In this document: one piece after another, positions 1-20,400 of the stretch
How positions within the stretch are numbered: position 1 is the first letter of the stretch
How the letters are laid out: every line of letters starts with the position of its first letter
Source of the DNA: Branchiostoma floridae
Lineage: Eukaryota; Chordata; Leptocardii; Amphioxiformes; Branchiostomatidae
Direction of reading: 5' to 3'
NCBI RefSeq assembly: GCF_000003815.2
Contig: NC_049994.1
Span: 903,910 to 967,909, forward strand
Length of the DNA stretch: 64,000 bases
Translations under genes and position numbers: made by a program
The notes under the pieces: model-generated
What the model was told of the DNA's origin: nothing
Databases searched by the model: none
The model's input: the letters and a program-made list of their open reading frames with translations, nothing else

Positions 1-182
1 GTTTGCCTGCGTTCGTGAAACTTTCTAAAAACGATTCAGATGCGATAGAGGTGCGACTTGTGCGTGCGGCCGCGTATTGAGGAAATTAGTCAAAATGTCG
101 AAAAATGTCAAAACGGAACTCATGCGGCATGAAAATATACGCAGGTGTAAACCCACCTTAACATTGGTATCATAAACCACTG

Positions 183-455
183 TTGAGACCTATTGCGCTC
201 GCCGCGCTCGCTGTGCGCTCTGTTGGCGCTCACGGCGCTCGCTGCGCGCGCTCTTGGCGCTCTTTCTGCACTCATCGGTGGATCGCCGTCCACGGCGCTC
301 TCACGGCGACTGTTTTGAGCAGGTTCAAAACGGTCGCGGAGGTGATGGCGACCATGGCGCTCCCACCGCGCTCTCTGCGCGCTCCCATGGCGACCTCGAC
401 GCTCTCACCCCGCTCTCACCGCGCTCTTCCATATTTGAGGTCGTAGAGAGAGCGC
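183..455. repeat. GC-rich GCGCTC-type low-complexity tract
   Basis: The hexamer-like motif GCGCTC and variants (GGCGCTCAC, CGCGCTC) recur many times over about 270 bp. This makes long open frames on both strands whose translations are arginine/alanine/serine-rich and low in complexity. I read it as a degenerate tandem repeat and not a gene. The bases before it (1-182) hold nothing I can assign. Confidence 0.55.
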
Positions 456-463
456 CGTCCTAA

Positions 464-653
464 TACCCCCCTCACATTAGGCGAAAATCGATCGGACGAC
501 GGGTCTGCGAGCTCGACACTACGAGGAAGAATGACCATGACGGGAAGGGGGGAACTCTGCCATTTCTTCGTCGGCAGCAGGGTCATGCCTCTTCGTAATT
601 TACAGCTCGCAGACTCGTCGTCCGATCGATTTTTGTCTAATGTGAGGGGGGTA
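464..653. mobile_element. Harbinger-type MITE, copy 1 (190 bp)
   Basis: Two long inverted arms run from TACCCCCCTCACATTAG at the left to CTAATGTGAGGGGGGTA at the right. They continue inward through a shared GATCGGACGACG / CGTCGTCCGATC stretch for about 70 bp each, leaving a short loop. The element is flanked by the trinucleotide TAA on both sides (461-463 and 654-656). A 3-bp TWA target-site duplication is the hallmark of PIF/Harbinger elements. There is no coding capacity. Confidence 0.8.
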
Positions 654-1044
654 TAATGGAAAGGGGGTAGAAAGACTAATACTTTAGTTTTTGGTAACAT
701 TTAGCAATAGGGATATCAACTTGCGCGTAAATAGTAAATAGTATTCGCTTGTGTATTTGGTAGTGCTTTTGAGAGTTTTCAGCACAAGAAAGATACTGTG
801 ACAAATTGAAAACATATACGCGTTTGCGATTGTTTTAGAGGGGACGACGTTGCTACGGTCGGGGGGGGGGGGCGAAATCACTGAGGGGGGAGATCTCTAT
901 ATGTGCGAACAAAAAAAGTATATGCGCTTTCTTCCCTAAGGTAATTTCTAATAGTACTGTATTAGTATTATCTCTGTATATATGTCGAAGCCCGAAGGCT
1001 AATACTGAATAGCCTGTAAATACAGGACATTGGTGTGATCTCAG

Positions 1045-8722
<7,678 letters not shown>

Positions 8723-8817
8723 AATGGACAAATTTCAACATACAGTTGTAGAAAGTCTATGGTCGATAGAATCAGAACAACTTGATGGCCGGCCGGCCAT
8801 TATGACCTGGGAGAAAG

Positions 8818-9232
8818 GGTGGGTATCGGTACAAAACCTGATTTTCATATTGGGCCGGTCCAGAAAAACCGGACCTGAAAAAATTCAGTAGACCGGATGG
8901 ACATACTGGAAAATGAACAGATTATATGATCAGGCATCAACACGTTTTAGGGCTTATCTGTCGAAGAAAATAACAAGAGTGAAGTATAGTAGAATCTGTA
9001 GTCATTTCTACCGATTTTTAGTCAATCGTACAGGGGCAGTAAGCCTTGTAAGGTTTCAAAACGCCAGTGGTAGTGAAATAGTCCACAAAACAGACTTCTT
9101 TGTAGCGAAATGGACAATTGTTTTGAGTATCGCCAATTCACAACTGTTCATAAACTGAATCAGGTCCAGGTTCAGGTCCGGACCTGATCCTCTGGACCTA
9201 AACCTGAATTTTCTGTACCGGTACCCACCCCT
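8818..9232 (+). repeat. GGTACCGGTAC dispersed repeat, copy A (about 415 bp)
   Basis: It begins GGGTGGGTATCGGTACAAAA and ends CTGTACCGGTACCCACCCCT, with GGTCCGG/CCGGACC motifs inside each end and an AT-rich core. Recognisable copies lie at 18864-19063, 25153-25612, 46572-46966 and 58170-58530. It is non-coding. The inverted-like ends suggest a MITE, but I could not define a target duplication. Confidence 0.7.
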
Positions 9233-9640
9233 ACCTGAGAGGATTTTCCCACTTCACCTTGAGAATTGTTTGCAGGTGACCTTACATGACCTGATGTAGA
9301 ACCAATTGTCTACAATGGACCGACTTCACATGGAGTCTCTATACAATGTCGTTATCTGTATGATCCTTATTACCTAACGCCCTACACCATGCAGAAAAGG
9401 GTTATACCAGGAATTTGTATTAATAACTTGTCCTTTGAACACTTGTTTTAAACATAACAGATAATCTTGGACTGCCGAAACAACAACAAGAAAATCAATC
9501 CAATGTTTTTCTAGGAATTTGACTCCTTCTATGATATAAAGCCATTCACAGACTTGTCACTGAGAGCCTGAGAATCTCTTCAGAAATGTACATTATGTTG
9601 AGACTTGTGCCTTCTGGAATCTGACAACTGCAGCTGAATC

Positions 9641-9702
9641 CAGGTTCTTTACCTGGCATAATAAATTCATTCCAAATTCTGTCATCATAATTCTATATAA
9701 GG
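9641..9702 (+). repeat. 62-bp perfect direct repeat, left copy
   Basis: The 62 bp beginning CAGGTTCTTTACCTGGCATA recur without mismatch at 10007-10068, 366 bp further on. Both copies contain AATAAA. The identity implies a recent duplication, gene conversion or a haplotype-join artefact. Confidence 0.9.
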
Positions 9703-10006
9703 CCACACCAATTTAATTTCTTGGTTCACGGATTTTTTCATAAAAAATAAGGAGCGAGAGGGCGAAATAAAAATAAAAATAAAATTGTAAAATGGTTCGG
9801 GTAAAGGTAAGGGCAATCCCAAACATAAAGAAAAAAAAGTTTTCAGCTTGAAAAAAAGTACAAAAACACTATTACTGTACAGTAACAGCACCTGTTCGTT
9901 GAAAATTACAAAAGTAGTGTCAGTTTTTTTGTTTGCTACACCAGAAAGTTGGTGAATGGTTTCATTAATGGTGAAAATTTGCTGAGTGGTAATTTTTATT
10001 TTTATT

Positions 10007-10068
10007 CAGGTTCTTTACCTGGCATAATAAATTCATTCCAAATTCTGTCATCATAATTCTATATAAGG
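10007..10068 (+). repeat. 62-bp perfect direct repeat, right copy
   Basis: Identical to 9641-9702. It lies just outside the inferred 3' end of the minus-strand ETV gene. Confidence 0.9.
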
Positions 10069-10115
10069 TACATGTTATAAGGAACACTTGACAAACTTTT
10101 GCAGTATTTACAAAC

Positions 10116-10121
10116 TTTATT
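10116..10121 (-). terminator. Candidate poly(A) signal of the ETV gene
   Basis: TTTATT on plus is AATAAA on minus, about 1.3 kb past the ETV stop codon. The 3' UTR would span roughly 10090-11455. That stretch shows no coding potential or repeats, which fits a long 3' UTR. Cleavage was not verified. Confidence 0.4.
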
Positions 10122-11455
10122 GAAATATGACAGTTCCAATCATAATACAAGTTTCATGTATCTCTGAACAGTCAAATCAATTAAATTTGTATATATGGAA
10201 CACTACAATGATTCTTCTATATGCAATAGATGTTACATATACATATACATACTGAGACTCTCACACTAGATGGGTGCAGAAAATATGTGAGTTTTTAGCT
10301 CCCTCTACAATGAAATATACAGTAGTTTTCTTTAATATCCTATATTGTTGATAAAACATCTTTCTTTTAACATCAAAGGGAAATCCTCATTGAGACGATT
10401 TGGCTCTTACAAGCCCTTGTCACATGACGTCATAGACAAAGTAGACAGTGTTGAATTCTTACAGTTGAGTAAACGTCATTGAAGAAAGGCACAGCACGTA
10501 ATGACACCTCCATACGCCAGGCGGCATGGACCAAATACTATCTACTGCATCTTCTGATGCATCAGTCATGGCAGTCATTATTGTCGCATAATACAATTCC
10601 AATTCACTTAAAAACAACTTGAGGGTGCAAAGCCAGTATACTTCTCAACAGAGTGAGAAGTCTTTTCCTACAAATAATGTCTAAATCTGGACATACTGCC
10701 ATTGATGAAAACAAAAATTTGATAAAGACCTGCTTTGGCAACATCTTACCTACACAGAATCAGCTGATTACAAAAAGCATTCACAGTACCTGAAACATGT
10801 CATAGGTTGACAAGTAGTAGTACTGTACATTAAATGGGAGTTCACTGTTAGTGAAAGTCAAACTTAACTGCCCTGGACCTTGGTAAGATCTAGACGTTTG
10901 TTATCTGTATGTACAAGACTTTACAACTCTTTCTGTAAGGCTCCACCTTGCTAGACTCATTTGTATCAAAGGATTCAAAGCACTCTGGTTGAAGGCCTTT
11001 TCTTTTGAAACCTTTGTAAGTACAATCAAATATAGAAATCAAATATAGATTTCATCTCTCTCACATACTACTTTATTTCTGTACAGTAAGAGGCCAAATT
11101 TTCAAGCATCTTATCATAATGTCAAACATTCACATGTCCTCAACTCCACACATTGGTGCTCTACCTTATGGTAGTTGAGTAAGCCACACATATTTACAGG
11201 GGTTCTGACACAAAAGCAGTCAGCTCATTCCAGGCCACATTCTGCTAGCTTGTTACAGATCATCTGCCCTGTAGTCTAGAGACGACATACAATGATGTAG
11301 AGTCTGTGAGTACTGTTCCAGTGAGACCCTCCTGTCAAGTTACCATCTCTTGACCTTTCTGTTGGTGTTCCTATAGGATAGTTTCACCTCAGCATTGCAA
11401 GGTTCTGCAATGTTGTGTGTACTATACAGTAATACTGTTAACAGGTGGAGGTTGT

Positions 11456-14400
11456 TCAAAAAATGGCATTATCCAGTGCCTGGTCAGATGCAGAAGTGCA
11501 GACTCGCTGCATCTCCTGCATGTATGCCATCTGCTCCAGACTGTCGTCCAGGTGCCTGAGAGGCACGGTGTTATCCCCCGTCACAGGGCAGTCCGTAGGC
11601 ACAACCAGTGGTGGGTTCATCTGTGGGACCTGACAACACAAATTCACTCTATCAACGTTTCACCGTAACACAGTCACAAATACAAATGTTTAGCAGAAGT
11701 ATTGTGATGGTTGCAATATGCAATAAATATTAAAAAAAAAGAAGTATTGTGATGGTTGGATCTGAAGTGCATATGTATCTTTATACATTTATGTTACAGA
11801 TCTAGACTCTAGTTATCTTAAATATTTCCATTTTATATATCTTCAGGATTGGTAACAGGAACAGAAGATGATAAACTGGATATTGATTGATTGATTGATT
11901 GATTGATTGTGAGTGAGTGTGTGAGTGAGTGCGCGTGAGTGTGTGCGTGAGTGTGTGAGTGAGTGTGTGAGTGAGTGTGTGAGTGAGTGTGTGAGTGAGT
12001 GTGTGAGTGAGTGTGTGAGTGAGTGAGAGTGAGTGTGTGAGTGAGTGTGAGTGAGTGAGTGTGTGAGTGAGTGAGTGAGTGAGTGAGTGAGAGTGAGTGA
12101 GAGTGAGAGTGAGTGAGTGAGGTATAACTTCAATATCACTGTCAACCGTACAGGACCTGTCAGGTTCAACGCTAAAGAAGCTACAACATACCTGGCTGTC
12201 TGTTTTTAGTACTGGACGCTGATTGTCAGGGAATGCCATGGAGAACAATGCCTCCGGGTCACATGTGAACTTGTAGACATAACGTTCCCCTGCCACTTTC
12301 TGCATGATGCCTTTCTCATAGTAGTACCGTAAGGAGCGGCTGAGTTTATCATAGTTCATGGCTGGTCTGTTCTTCTGCATGCCCCAGCGCCGGGCAACCT
12401 GTGGTCGTTGTGCAACAGTAAAATAAGTCAAACACTCGGACACAAGATAGCATATTTAGTTTTCACTACTGTCTTTGTACAGTTTCCTGGATAATAAGGT
12501 AGAAAGGTGTACATATAAAATACAACACAGGGTATTCCGTATCGCTCGAGGTACGGCCTGACTTCGGCAGTAGGGACAGGACAAACCGAGGAAACAATTA
12601 ACACATTAATGCACATCACATCTACAATTTATTCGTCAATTCAAATAAAAGAACAGACGCGAGCACAGTTGTTCATATTTTCTACAGCGACTCCCATATG
12701 CAATTTCAAATCTTTCAAATCAAACTATAGAGACCCGGGCCGTACCGTAAAATACGGTCGGAACACCGATATCAAACGTTAACGTAAAAACGGACCAGGT
12801 TTGATATAAATGTACATAATTTTTATACCCACCTCTTCTGGTTCAATAAGTTTGAACTCCAGTCCTCTGCCTGTCCATGCGATGAAGGGAGTGTTGCTCG
12901 GGTCCTCCAGTAAAGCCACAAGGAACTGCCACAGCTGGAGAGAACCCCGCCGCTGGTAGGTGGGAGCTTCTCGGTACAGTTCTGGCTTCATACCTAAAAC
13001 AGACACCGTTTTAGACAATTTGAAACTGCCTATTGTTGATACAGGACCTGCCAGAAGCTTGTGTCAAGTTGATAGAAATCACTCATGGTCTTGATTACCC
13101 GGGATGTGATGATATTCTGGTTGTTCATACACGTAATCACAACAGTGTACAATAAGACTTGATTTGGGTATGATTAGAGGCAGTGCAAGGCAAAGATTCA
13201 TAAGTACCACAGTTGCTGCACTGGGTGGTCATGTTGAGTAGAGGTACATGCATCAAAGAGTGTCTTCTGATGCACAGTGGAGCCATGTCAGACAACCGGA
13301 TAGAACCCTTCCCTGCTGAGTTAGATCCACAGATAAGCCTACATCAGTTCAATTAACCAGTAATTTCCTATTTTTGACAGTGATGGATCTTTTAAAGCCA
13401 ATCTATGTATCCTACAGGTTTGGATTTATGACTGCATCACAGTTAAAGAGCCTGCCAGTTCCCTTCTAAGTGGTAACTTATTGCAAAGACTAATGAATAT
13501 TAAGACTTCCTTACCTACATGTAAACAACCTTAACAGTACATGCATGTTGTATTTCCATCTTTCATCCATTATCCATTTCTTCAAGAATAACCAAAATAG
13601 CATCCAAACTATTAAGCTCATATTTTGACAAGTAACATAGCTGTATGAAATTGAAAGCTGCCTTGGGCCAGCTTTATACCTACAACAGTTATATAGTCGT
13701 GCTAATGTTACTGTCTATAAGTATTGTTGTGGGCAACAGTTGTCTTTAGACATGCTTTCAGAGTATCGCTTGACAACCACAGCACAGGATTCTTTTGTTG
13801 GTCGCAGGTCTCTTAAAATACTGTAAATGCAGAAATGTTCGCGGTAGATTAATGTTTGCAGTTTTCGCTGTGATCACTTTACCGTGAAATTAAATCCGTC
13901 GCGAACATTTTTCTATTATGGTATTAGACTGCAGTCTACGGTGCTACCGCGAACTTAAAACCACCGCAAAAAGTCCTTTTTCCCGCTACCGTGAGATTAA
14001 ATCCCCGCGAACTTAAATGCATTTACAGTACTGTCTTCAACAGTTGCACGACTATATAACTGTTGTCTGTCTTAAGTGGCCCTTAGCTCCAACATCATAT
14101 GGTTCATCACATACAATGTACTGGCCTTACGAACTGTGATTCTGTTGGAACTAAAAATTGTACAGTATTGTATTTCAGTATGCCCAAGTACCCATACCAG
14201 GTTCCATATCATGTAGGCCCGATTTACATTGGGAACGGTATACCGTCATGTGACGCTTTGCTGCGGTGAAGGTTGTCTTTAGACACACAGGCGAAAGCAT
14301 GTCTCAAACGATTAGAATGAAGAAAAACATATTTCCATATGTCATTAGCATATGATCCACAACCTCCCATTACTGTCACCGTTGACGGTTTACACACAAG

Positions 14401-17400
14401 AGAAACCGTCACGGGCCCCCCGCTGAACCGACCCAGGACCAGGTCCGGAGGTGGCTCAGGTCGTTTTTTCGGAAATACCGTCATACGGCCCTTATCGGTT
14501 AAGCGTCATATGACGGTTAACTAAAACAGGACGGTTAAAGCAACCTAGTGTAAAGTGAGCCTTCACACTAACATACCCCCCCCCCTGCAGGGATCAGGTT
14601 TCACTAAGAGTCTGCAGACAGGAAGTGGCTAATCTGTGCCTGGGGCATTGGAACTTCTGATGGCAGCTAGATTTGGTCCCAGAGTGTGTGTGTGAGGGAT
14701 TGCAGGGTATGTTATCCTGTCATGTTATGCATTCTCTTATCCCACAAGAACCATGATATGATCGACGTCATAGTACTATTGTTAATAGTTGCAACGTTAT
14801 CATTTTGCAACAATTTCGGACAATGATCAATCTGTTGTACACTGATCAAGTTGTGCTTTATTTATCTATTCATTTTTTGGTCAAATTCTGTGTATTCATT
14901 TGCAAACACATGCCTGTGGGCTATTTAATGCAGTGGTGTTTCACTTGCATAGGTTTCTCTATAGTTTCCTTAGTTTCAGATTTGGAGGCTTGTTGCCCCA
15001 GCAATGTGCCACCAAGCCTCTTCCGCTTGTCTGTCAATAGTACTATACTATTATTTACTTGTGCCATTTGCACACAAATAAAAACATCTTTGCAGGAAAG
15101 AAAAGTCTCTGGAACTAAGGAATGTGGGAGGAGATACACATAAAGGAACAGCATGCTACAGAGAGTGAAAACTTATTGTCACTTCTTCCATCATCCATCC
15201 ATCCATCCAAACAACTAACCAACCAACAAATCAGCCAACGAAACAACCAACCGATTAACCACCACTAACACACATGTCTTGTAGGGTTGGACAAGTCCAC
15301 TTATCCAATTGTCCTGAGCAAGTGAAAGTGCTGATCGGACAAGCGCATATCTCACCTCATTTTTCCATGAGTGAGATTCTGACACTATTTTCTTTTCACA
15401 GTCATGGCATCAATCATTTTTCAACACAGAATTATAGAGCCTAAAAGAATTCCATGGCTAGACGTGAAAATACACAGAAAAATGTCATTTAAATTTCAGG
15501 CAAGTGAAAAGTTTGTTAGGGCAATTTCTATGTACTTGCCTGATAGGACAAGTGAATTTTAGAAAACTTGTCCAACCCTGCACTTATCCACAAATGGCAT
15601 TAACATAATGGTCCCGTGTAACCATGTCCATAAGATTCATAGAAACTCACCTTGTATTCATGTCATAACTAAGTTTTGTATGAAACATTGTCTATCTTTC
15701 TCTCAAGACAACTCTACAATTTTGCCATAAAGTGACATAAGACCTTACCTTCAGCTAACTTGTCTGGCAGGCAGCTGTCATCATAGAAAGACCTGATGTT
15801 GCTATCAGTAAGGAAGCCTGAAGAAAACAAGAGACAAATGTTCCATAGTCAGTGTGCTTCCTGTATAATGCTCTATCAAAGACATACAATTAAGTCTTTC
15901 TAGCTGAGCCTGAAGCAGAAGAAAATGGCTAGTCCTGTAGCCAGTCTAGCAGATCTATGATATAGTGAACAAGCCTCTCTGGGGAATCCTATTCCTTTAT
16001 GAGGCTTGACTTCATATTGTCGACTATGATGCTAGTTTATCAAAATAGATTTTGCTTGGAAACAAAATCACAGGAATCAGCTGTAGTGCAAGGATGGGGT
16101 GCAGGGGGGTTATCAACATTAGGAAAATTGTAAATGTTGGGAATGATTCCAAAATACCAAAACACTCTCTGGAATAAAATATGGAATGACTCTTGAAGTC
16201 TTTATCAGCCCCAAATCATGAATGTTTTTCTTGATTTTCAGACAGATACCATTTAAAAAAATCATGTCTGCATCCGATAGTGCTTTATTACAATTAAACT
16301 ATTCCGTATTTCAAAATTAGGTCCCCAGCCATCTGATAGACTTGATTGATGATAAAGAGGACTATGGAATATGTCATTAAGTCTGATGGGAAAGAGCAGG
16401 TGCTGGAACTGTACTTACTGTACATGGATAGCTAAACACTTACATTTATGTTATCAGCACAATAAAAATGTCAGACAGTTGTGTGGGGATCAGAACAGCT
16501 GTGTTTGCCTTGTGACAATAACCTGTTTCTGGCTAAGAGACTGCAAAACCAAAGGCTCAGTAAAATCTAGTAACACTGAATAGTAGAGACAAATTTGGTC
16601 TAATGGCAACCTCCCCAAGCCGACCAACTCCTACTTTTTCTGTCCCTTAAAAGTTCATGTTAGAAACAAGGACACTGTATGTCATGTGCTTTGATAGGGT
16701 ACACTTACAGTGCTTATCTGGCAGAAACCTGTTGACAAGAACACCTACATGTACATCTATAGTGATCATTCATATGTCATTCCATTACAGTCTAGCCCTA
16801 CAGCTCCTGAAGGTGTGATTTCTGTCTATCTAACTATAGACATTTCTGTCTATCTAACTTTATTCCAATAGATTGAACTTGAGCAGTTGTACAGCCATGT
16901 ACAACACAGCAGAAAATAAAAACAAATGTAGTAAGAGACCTGCTTGGGTGTCCATGTACAGAGCTTTTTAACATACTAATGGCAATAGTTCTTCACATAA
17001 GTCCTAAATGTACTTAACATTAAAGATTGGATGATGTTGGTGCCATGCTTACCTTCACCTGCGGCTGCCTGGGGACCATACATGGAGTCCCGACGCTGGT
17101 AAGGGTCCCACACTGGAACTTCTACAACAACATGCAAAATCACATTTCAGGAACAATGACACACTAGAATAAGATTATTCATCCATCCTTCTACGGTCCA
17201 ATTACTGATCAGTTAACAGTATAGAATTTGTGTATCCAGAAAGTCCTTTTACATCTAAAAGCACTACTTCAGCACATTTGAAATCATTTGGTTATGATTA
17301 ACATAAAATGATATTGGGATGTACATGACATAGGGATGTAACATTTTAGATCAACTGCCTCGAAAGCATTGGAAGCATCAAAAAGTCTTAATGTTTTTTG

Positions 17401-20400
17401 CAAAAACAACAGTCTGAAACAAACATGTTCATTTCCATAAGCTTTATTCTGGCCCTTTAAAGTTTAAGAGCATGACTGTGTCCTTCTCATATCTGTATAC
17501 CAACCTGCTTGTCCACCATCATATCCCATGTCTCTGGGCTCCTGTTTGATTGGTGGACATGGTGGGAAGGGTGGAGCCATGGCACGACTGTACATGGGCT
17601 CAGGGAACTCCTGCTTGATGTTGGTCGGAAATGGAGACTGGCCCTCGCTACGAGGTGGCTGAAAACCTGTGTCTGACGCCGATCGCTGGAAATGCATGTG
17701 GTCAGGAACTTGTCTATGAAACATGGGATCTGACACCTGTCGCTGGAAGGCATGAGGATCTGCCAATCTGTAGGCAGGCTCCGACAGTTGTCTCTGGTAC
17801 CTGCAGAAAAAAAAAGTCATTAAGTAACAGGACATAAGAATCACCCGACTTTTGGCTAAATTATCTCATCTGTCTTTTCTGCAATAATCCTTTTCTAAAT
17901 CCAAATACCCCCATATGGACCCACTTCTAACGTACTGTGCTGTACATGATTTTGCCAGCACCAAAACTGCTTGTATGACCGACTTCTGTCACACTTTCTC
18001 CCTAATAGTAGTTGGGACAAGCTTTAGGAAGTGGTTAAGTGACTATCACACATTTAAGGAGAAAAAAAGTTTGAAGACTACCCTGTCTTGGGATACAGAG
18101 ATTTGGGCACTTTAATACAAGGCGTTGAAAGTAGGTCAATGTAAAATGGCAGCTCCAAAACTGTTTGTATGACCAGCGTCAGGCACAATATCTCTAACTA
18201 ACTGCTAATGAAAGCAGTCGAGTGATTATCAGATATCGTCTGAGAAATTATAATGACCGCTTCTGGCGTGGAATGCTTCTTTCATGAATAATAATGTGCA
18301 TTTAACAAATTTAAGTTGATACTGTTACCTCTTTTACAAACTTGCCAGTACTTGAGAACAAGCGAATAATATTCAACAACGCACCCCCACTTTCTTGCTT
18401 TCTGGTAGTTTGTATGGACTCCATGATGTTGAGATGTGTGAGTGTAAGATAGGAGACGTACCTGGGTGGTTCTGGTGGATGTGGGTAGCCTGTACTTGAG
18501 GTACTGGGTGGGTAAGACATGCCATCCTGTTTAGGGGTAGGTGGGTGGGCTGGTGGTAGAGGAGGCAGTTTGGGATCGCACGGGTTTCCCATGAATAGCT
18601 GCTCGCCAAAGTCGAACTTGTCCGGGTTGGACATCTCGCCAGGCGGGACCATGTGTGAGCAGGGGCGGGGACACTCATCAAGGCTGCGCGGCTCGGACTT
18701 GACCTTCATAGGGGCTGTCAAAACTGCAATGAACAGTATAGAAGGGTCAGCTCTCCTCTGTCCATATTGTTGTTTGAATTCCATTCATGGGCATATTCAC
18801 ACTACATGTATTATACATTTTTGTACATCAAAATTTGAATTTATCAGCCATGGTCAGCAGTAGGGATGGGTACTGGAATTATTGACTTTAAAACTTGGTA
18901 GAAATGACTATAGACTCTACTCTACTTTGTTCTTGTTATTTTCCTTGACTGGTAAGCCCCAAAATGTGTGAATGCCTGATCATATAATCTGTTCATTTTC
19001 CAATAGGTCCAACAATCGGTCCAATAAGAAAAAACTGTTTTGTACCGGTACACCCAGCCCTAATGACAACCTTTGCCAGTAGTGGGTCTGAGTGACAGGC
19101 AGGCAGCAGGCTGCTTGTGCCTGGGGACATGGACACTATCACTAGTATCAGGTTACAGTTGGCCTGGGGCCCAGGACTGCTCTGTGGGAACCTCTGTACA
19201 CTACATATCATTCACTTCACAGGCTCAGGATTTTCAAATACTGTTTTGTAGAATCTCATGACAAACCTATTCTATATAGATGTTTTCTAAGTTATGAACA
19301 GACATCTACTTGCTTGTTGTTGTATGAATGTGATACAGATAAAAAAACAATAATATCTTGGACACTATATACACTTAAGTAATTATGGATCTGATGTATT
19401 GACTAATGTGACGCCCTTTTACCTGCAACAATAATTTTCTCAAAACCAGTTTCAATGTCCAGGTACAATAAAGTTAAGCAAGTGAAGGCCTTACCAGTTA
19501 CCTCCACTTAGTTAGAGAGTAACTAATCTTATCCAACTAAAGTGCAAATATGTTCTGGCATACATGCACAAATACTATTCTTGTTTCCCTACATTACTTT
19601 GTCAGTTCTTGATCTCATTAATCAGGAAGGATGGGGACAGTCTAAGGAACATACCATTCTTTTCGTCAAACTTCAAACAAATAATGCAAAATGGCCTCTG
19701 TCTGATCACCAAATTTTACTGGATAAGTGAATTAAAACACTGTCTCTTCAGTCCTGCACAGCACAGAAACACAAGCATAACAAAATTACCATATGTATCA
19801 GAATTGATGTCCTAATTCCAATGTAAAGTATATTTCTAACATATCTTTCAAAAGGCTGCAGAGCACTCTAACTGAAGGAACCACAGAAAAGCTGGCCAGG
19901 ATTGAGGGCAGGTTTTGTTGTGAGTTGTAACCTGAGGTGGGCTCCTCACATTACATTTCATTCACAAAAGTCTGGAGGTCCATTCATGGGGCCTGGGTAA
20001 ACATTGGTTTGTTCTGGGGCCCTGCAACCTCCACACAGGCTGTTCTCATGGAAATGTAAAAAGTGCTGTCGCCTGCCTTAACCACTTGATATGGACCAAA
20101 TCATAGACAACATCACTGCTTCCTTATTTTTCTACAACCCTTGTAATGTATTACAAAAGATGCACCACCAAAATCGTATTGGTTGATAGATTGGAAGAAA
20201 TTACAGCCATGGGTGGAATTTCACCCCCTAAAAAATGGCTGTCGCCTAAGAAGACACAAAGAATTAAAATAAGTAGCCAAAATTGCAACATTTCAGTTCC
20301 CAGAATGATTGTTCGGCAAGTGAAACTTCTGCCCGATCACGTCAGATCGCTACTGTCACTGATTTTGGAGGCTGTGTTAGGCGGTTTATGCTGCCAACTT

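Larger units (their letters stand above)
9233..10090. other. Spacer between convergent genes
   Basis: Contains the 3' region of the plus-strand gene (candidate AATAAA at 9660-9665) and the 62-bp direct repeats described separately. No open frame here resembles a protein. Confidence 0.4.

Noticed and set aside
183-463. Two overlapping arginine/serine-rich plus-strand frames
   Set aside because: Arise from a GCGCTC repeat tract; no start context, splice sites or similarity.
11843-12169. LTHSLTHS-rich minus-strand frame as a stand-alone gene
   Set aside because: Purely the translation of the CTCA repeat in the ETV intron.
18519-18863. 114-aa plus-strand frame opposite ETV exon 5
   Set aside because: Shadow of the proline-rich ETV coding exon on the other strand.
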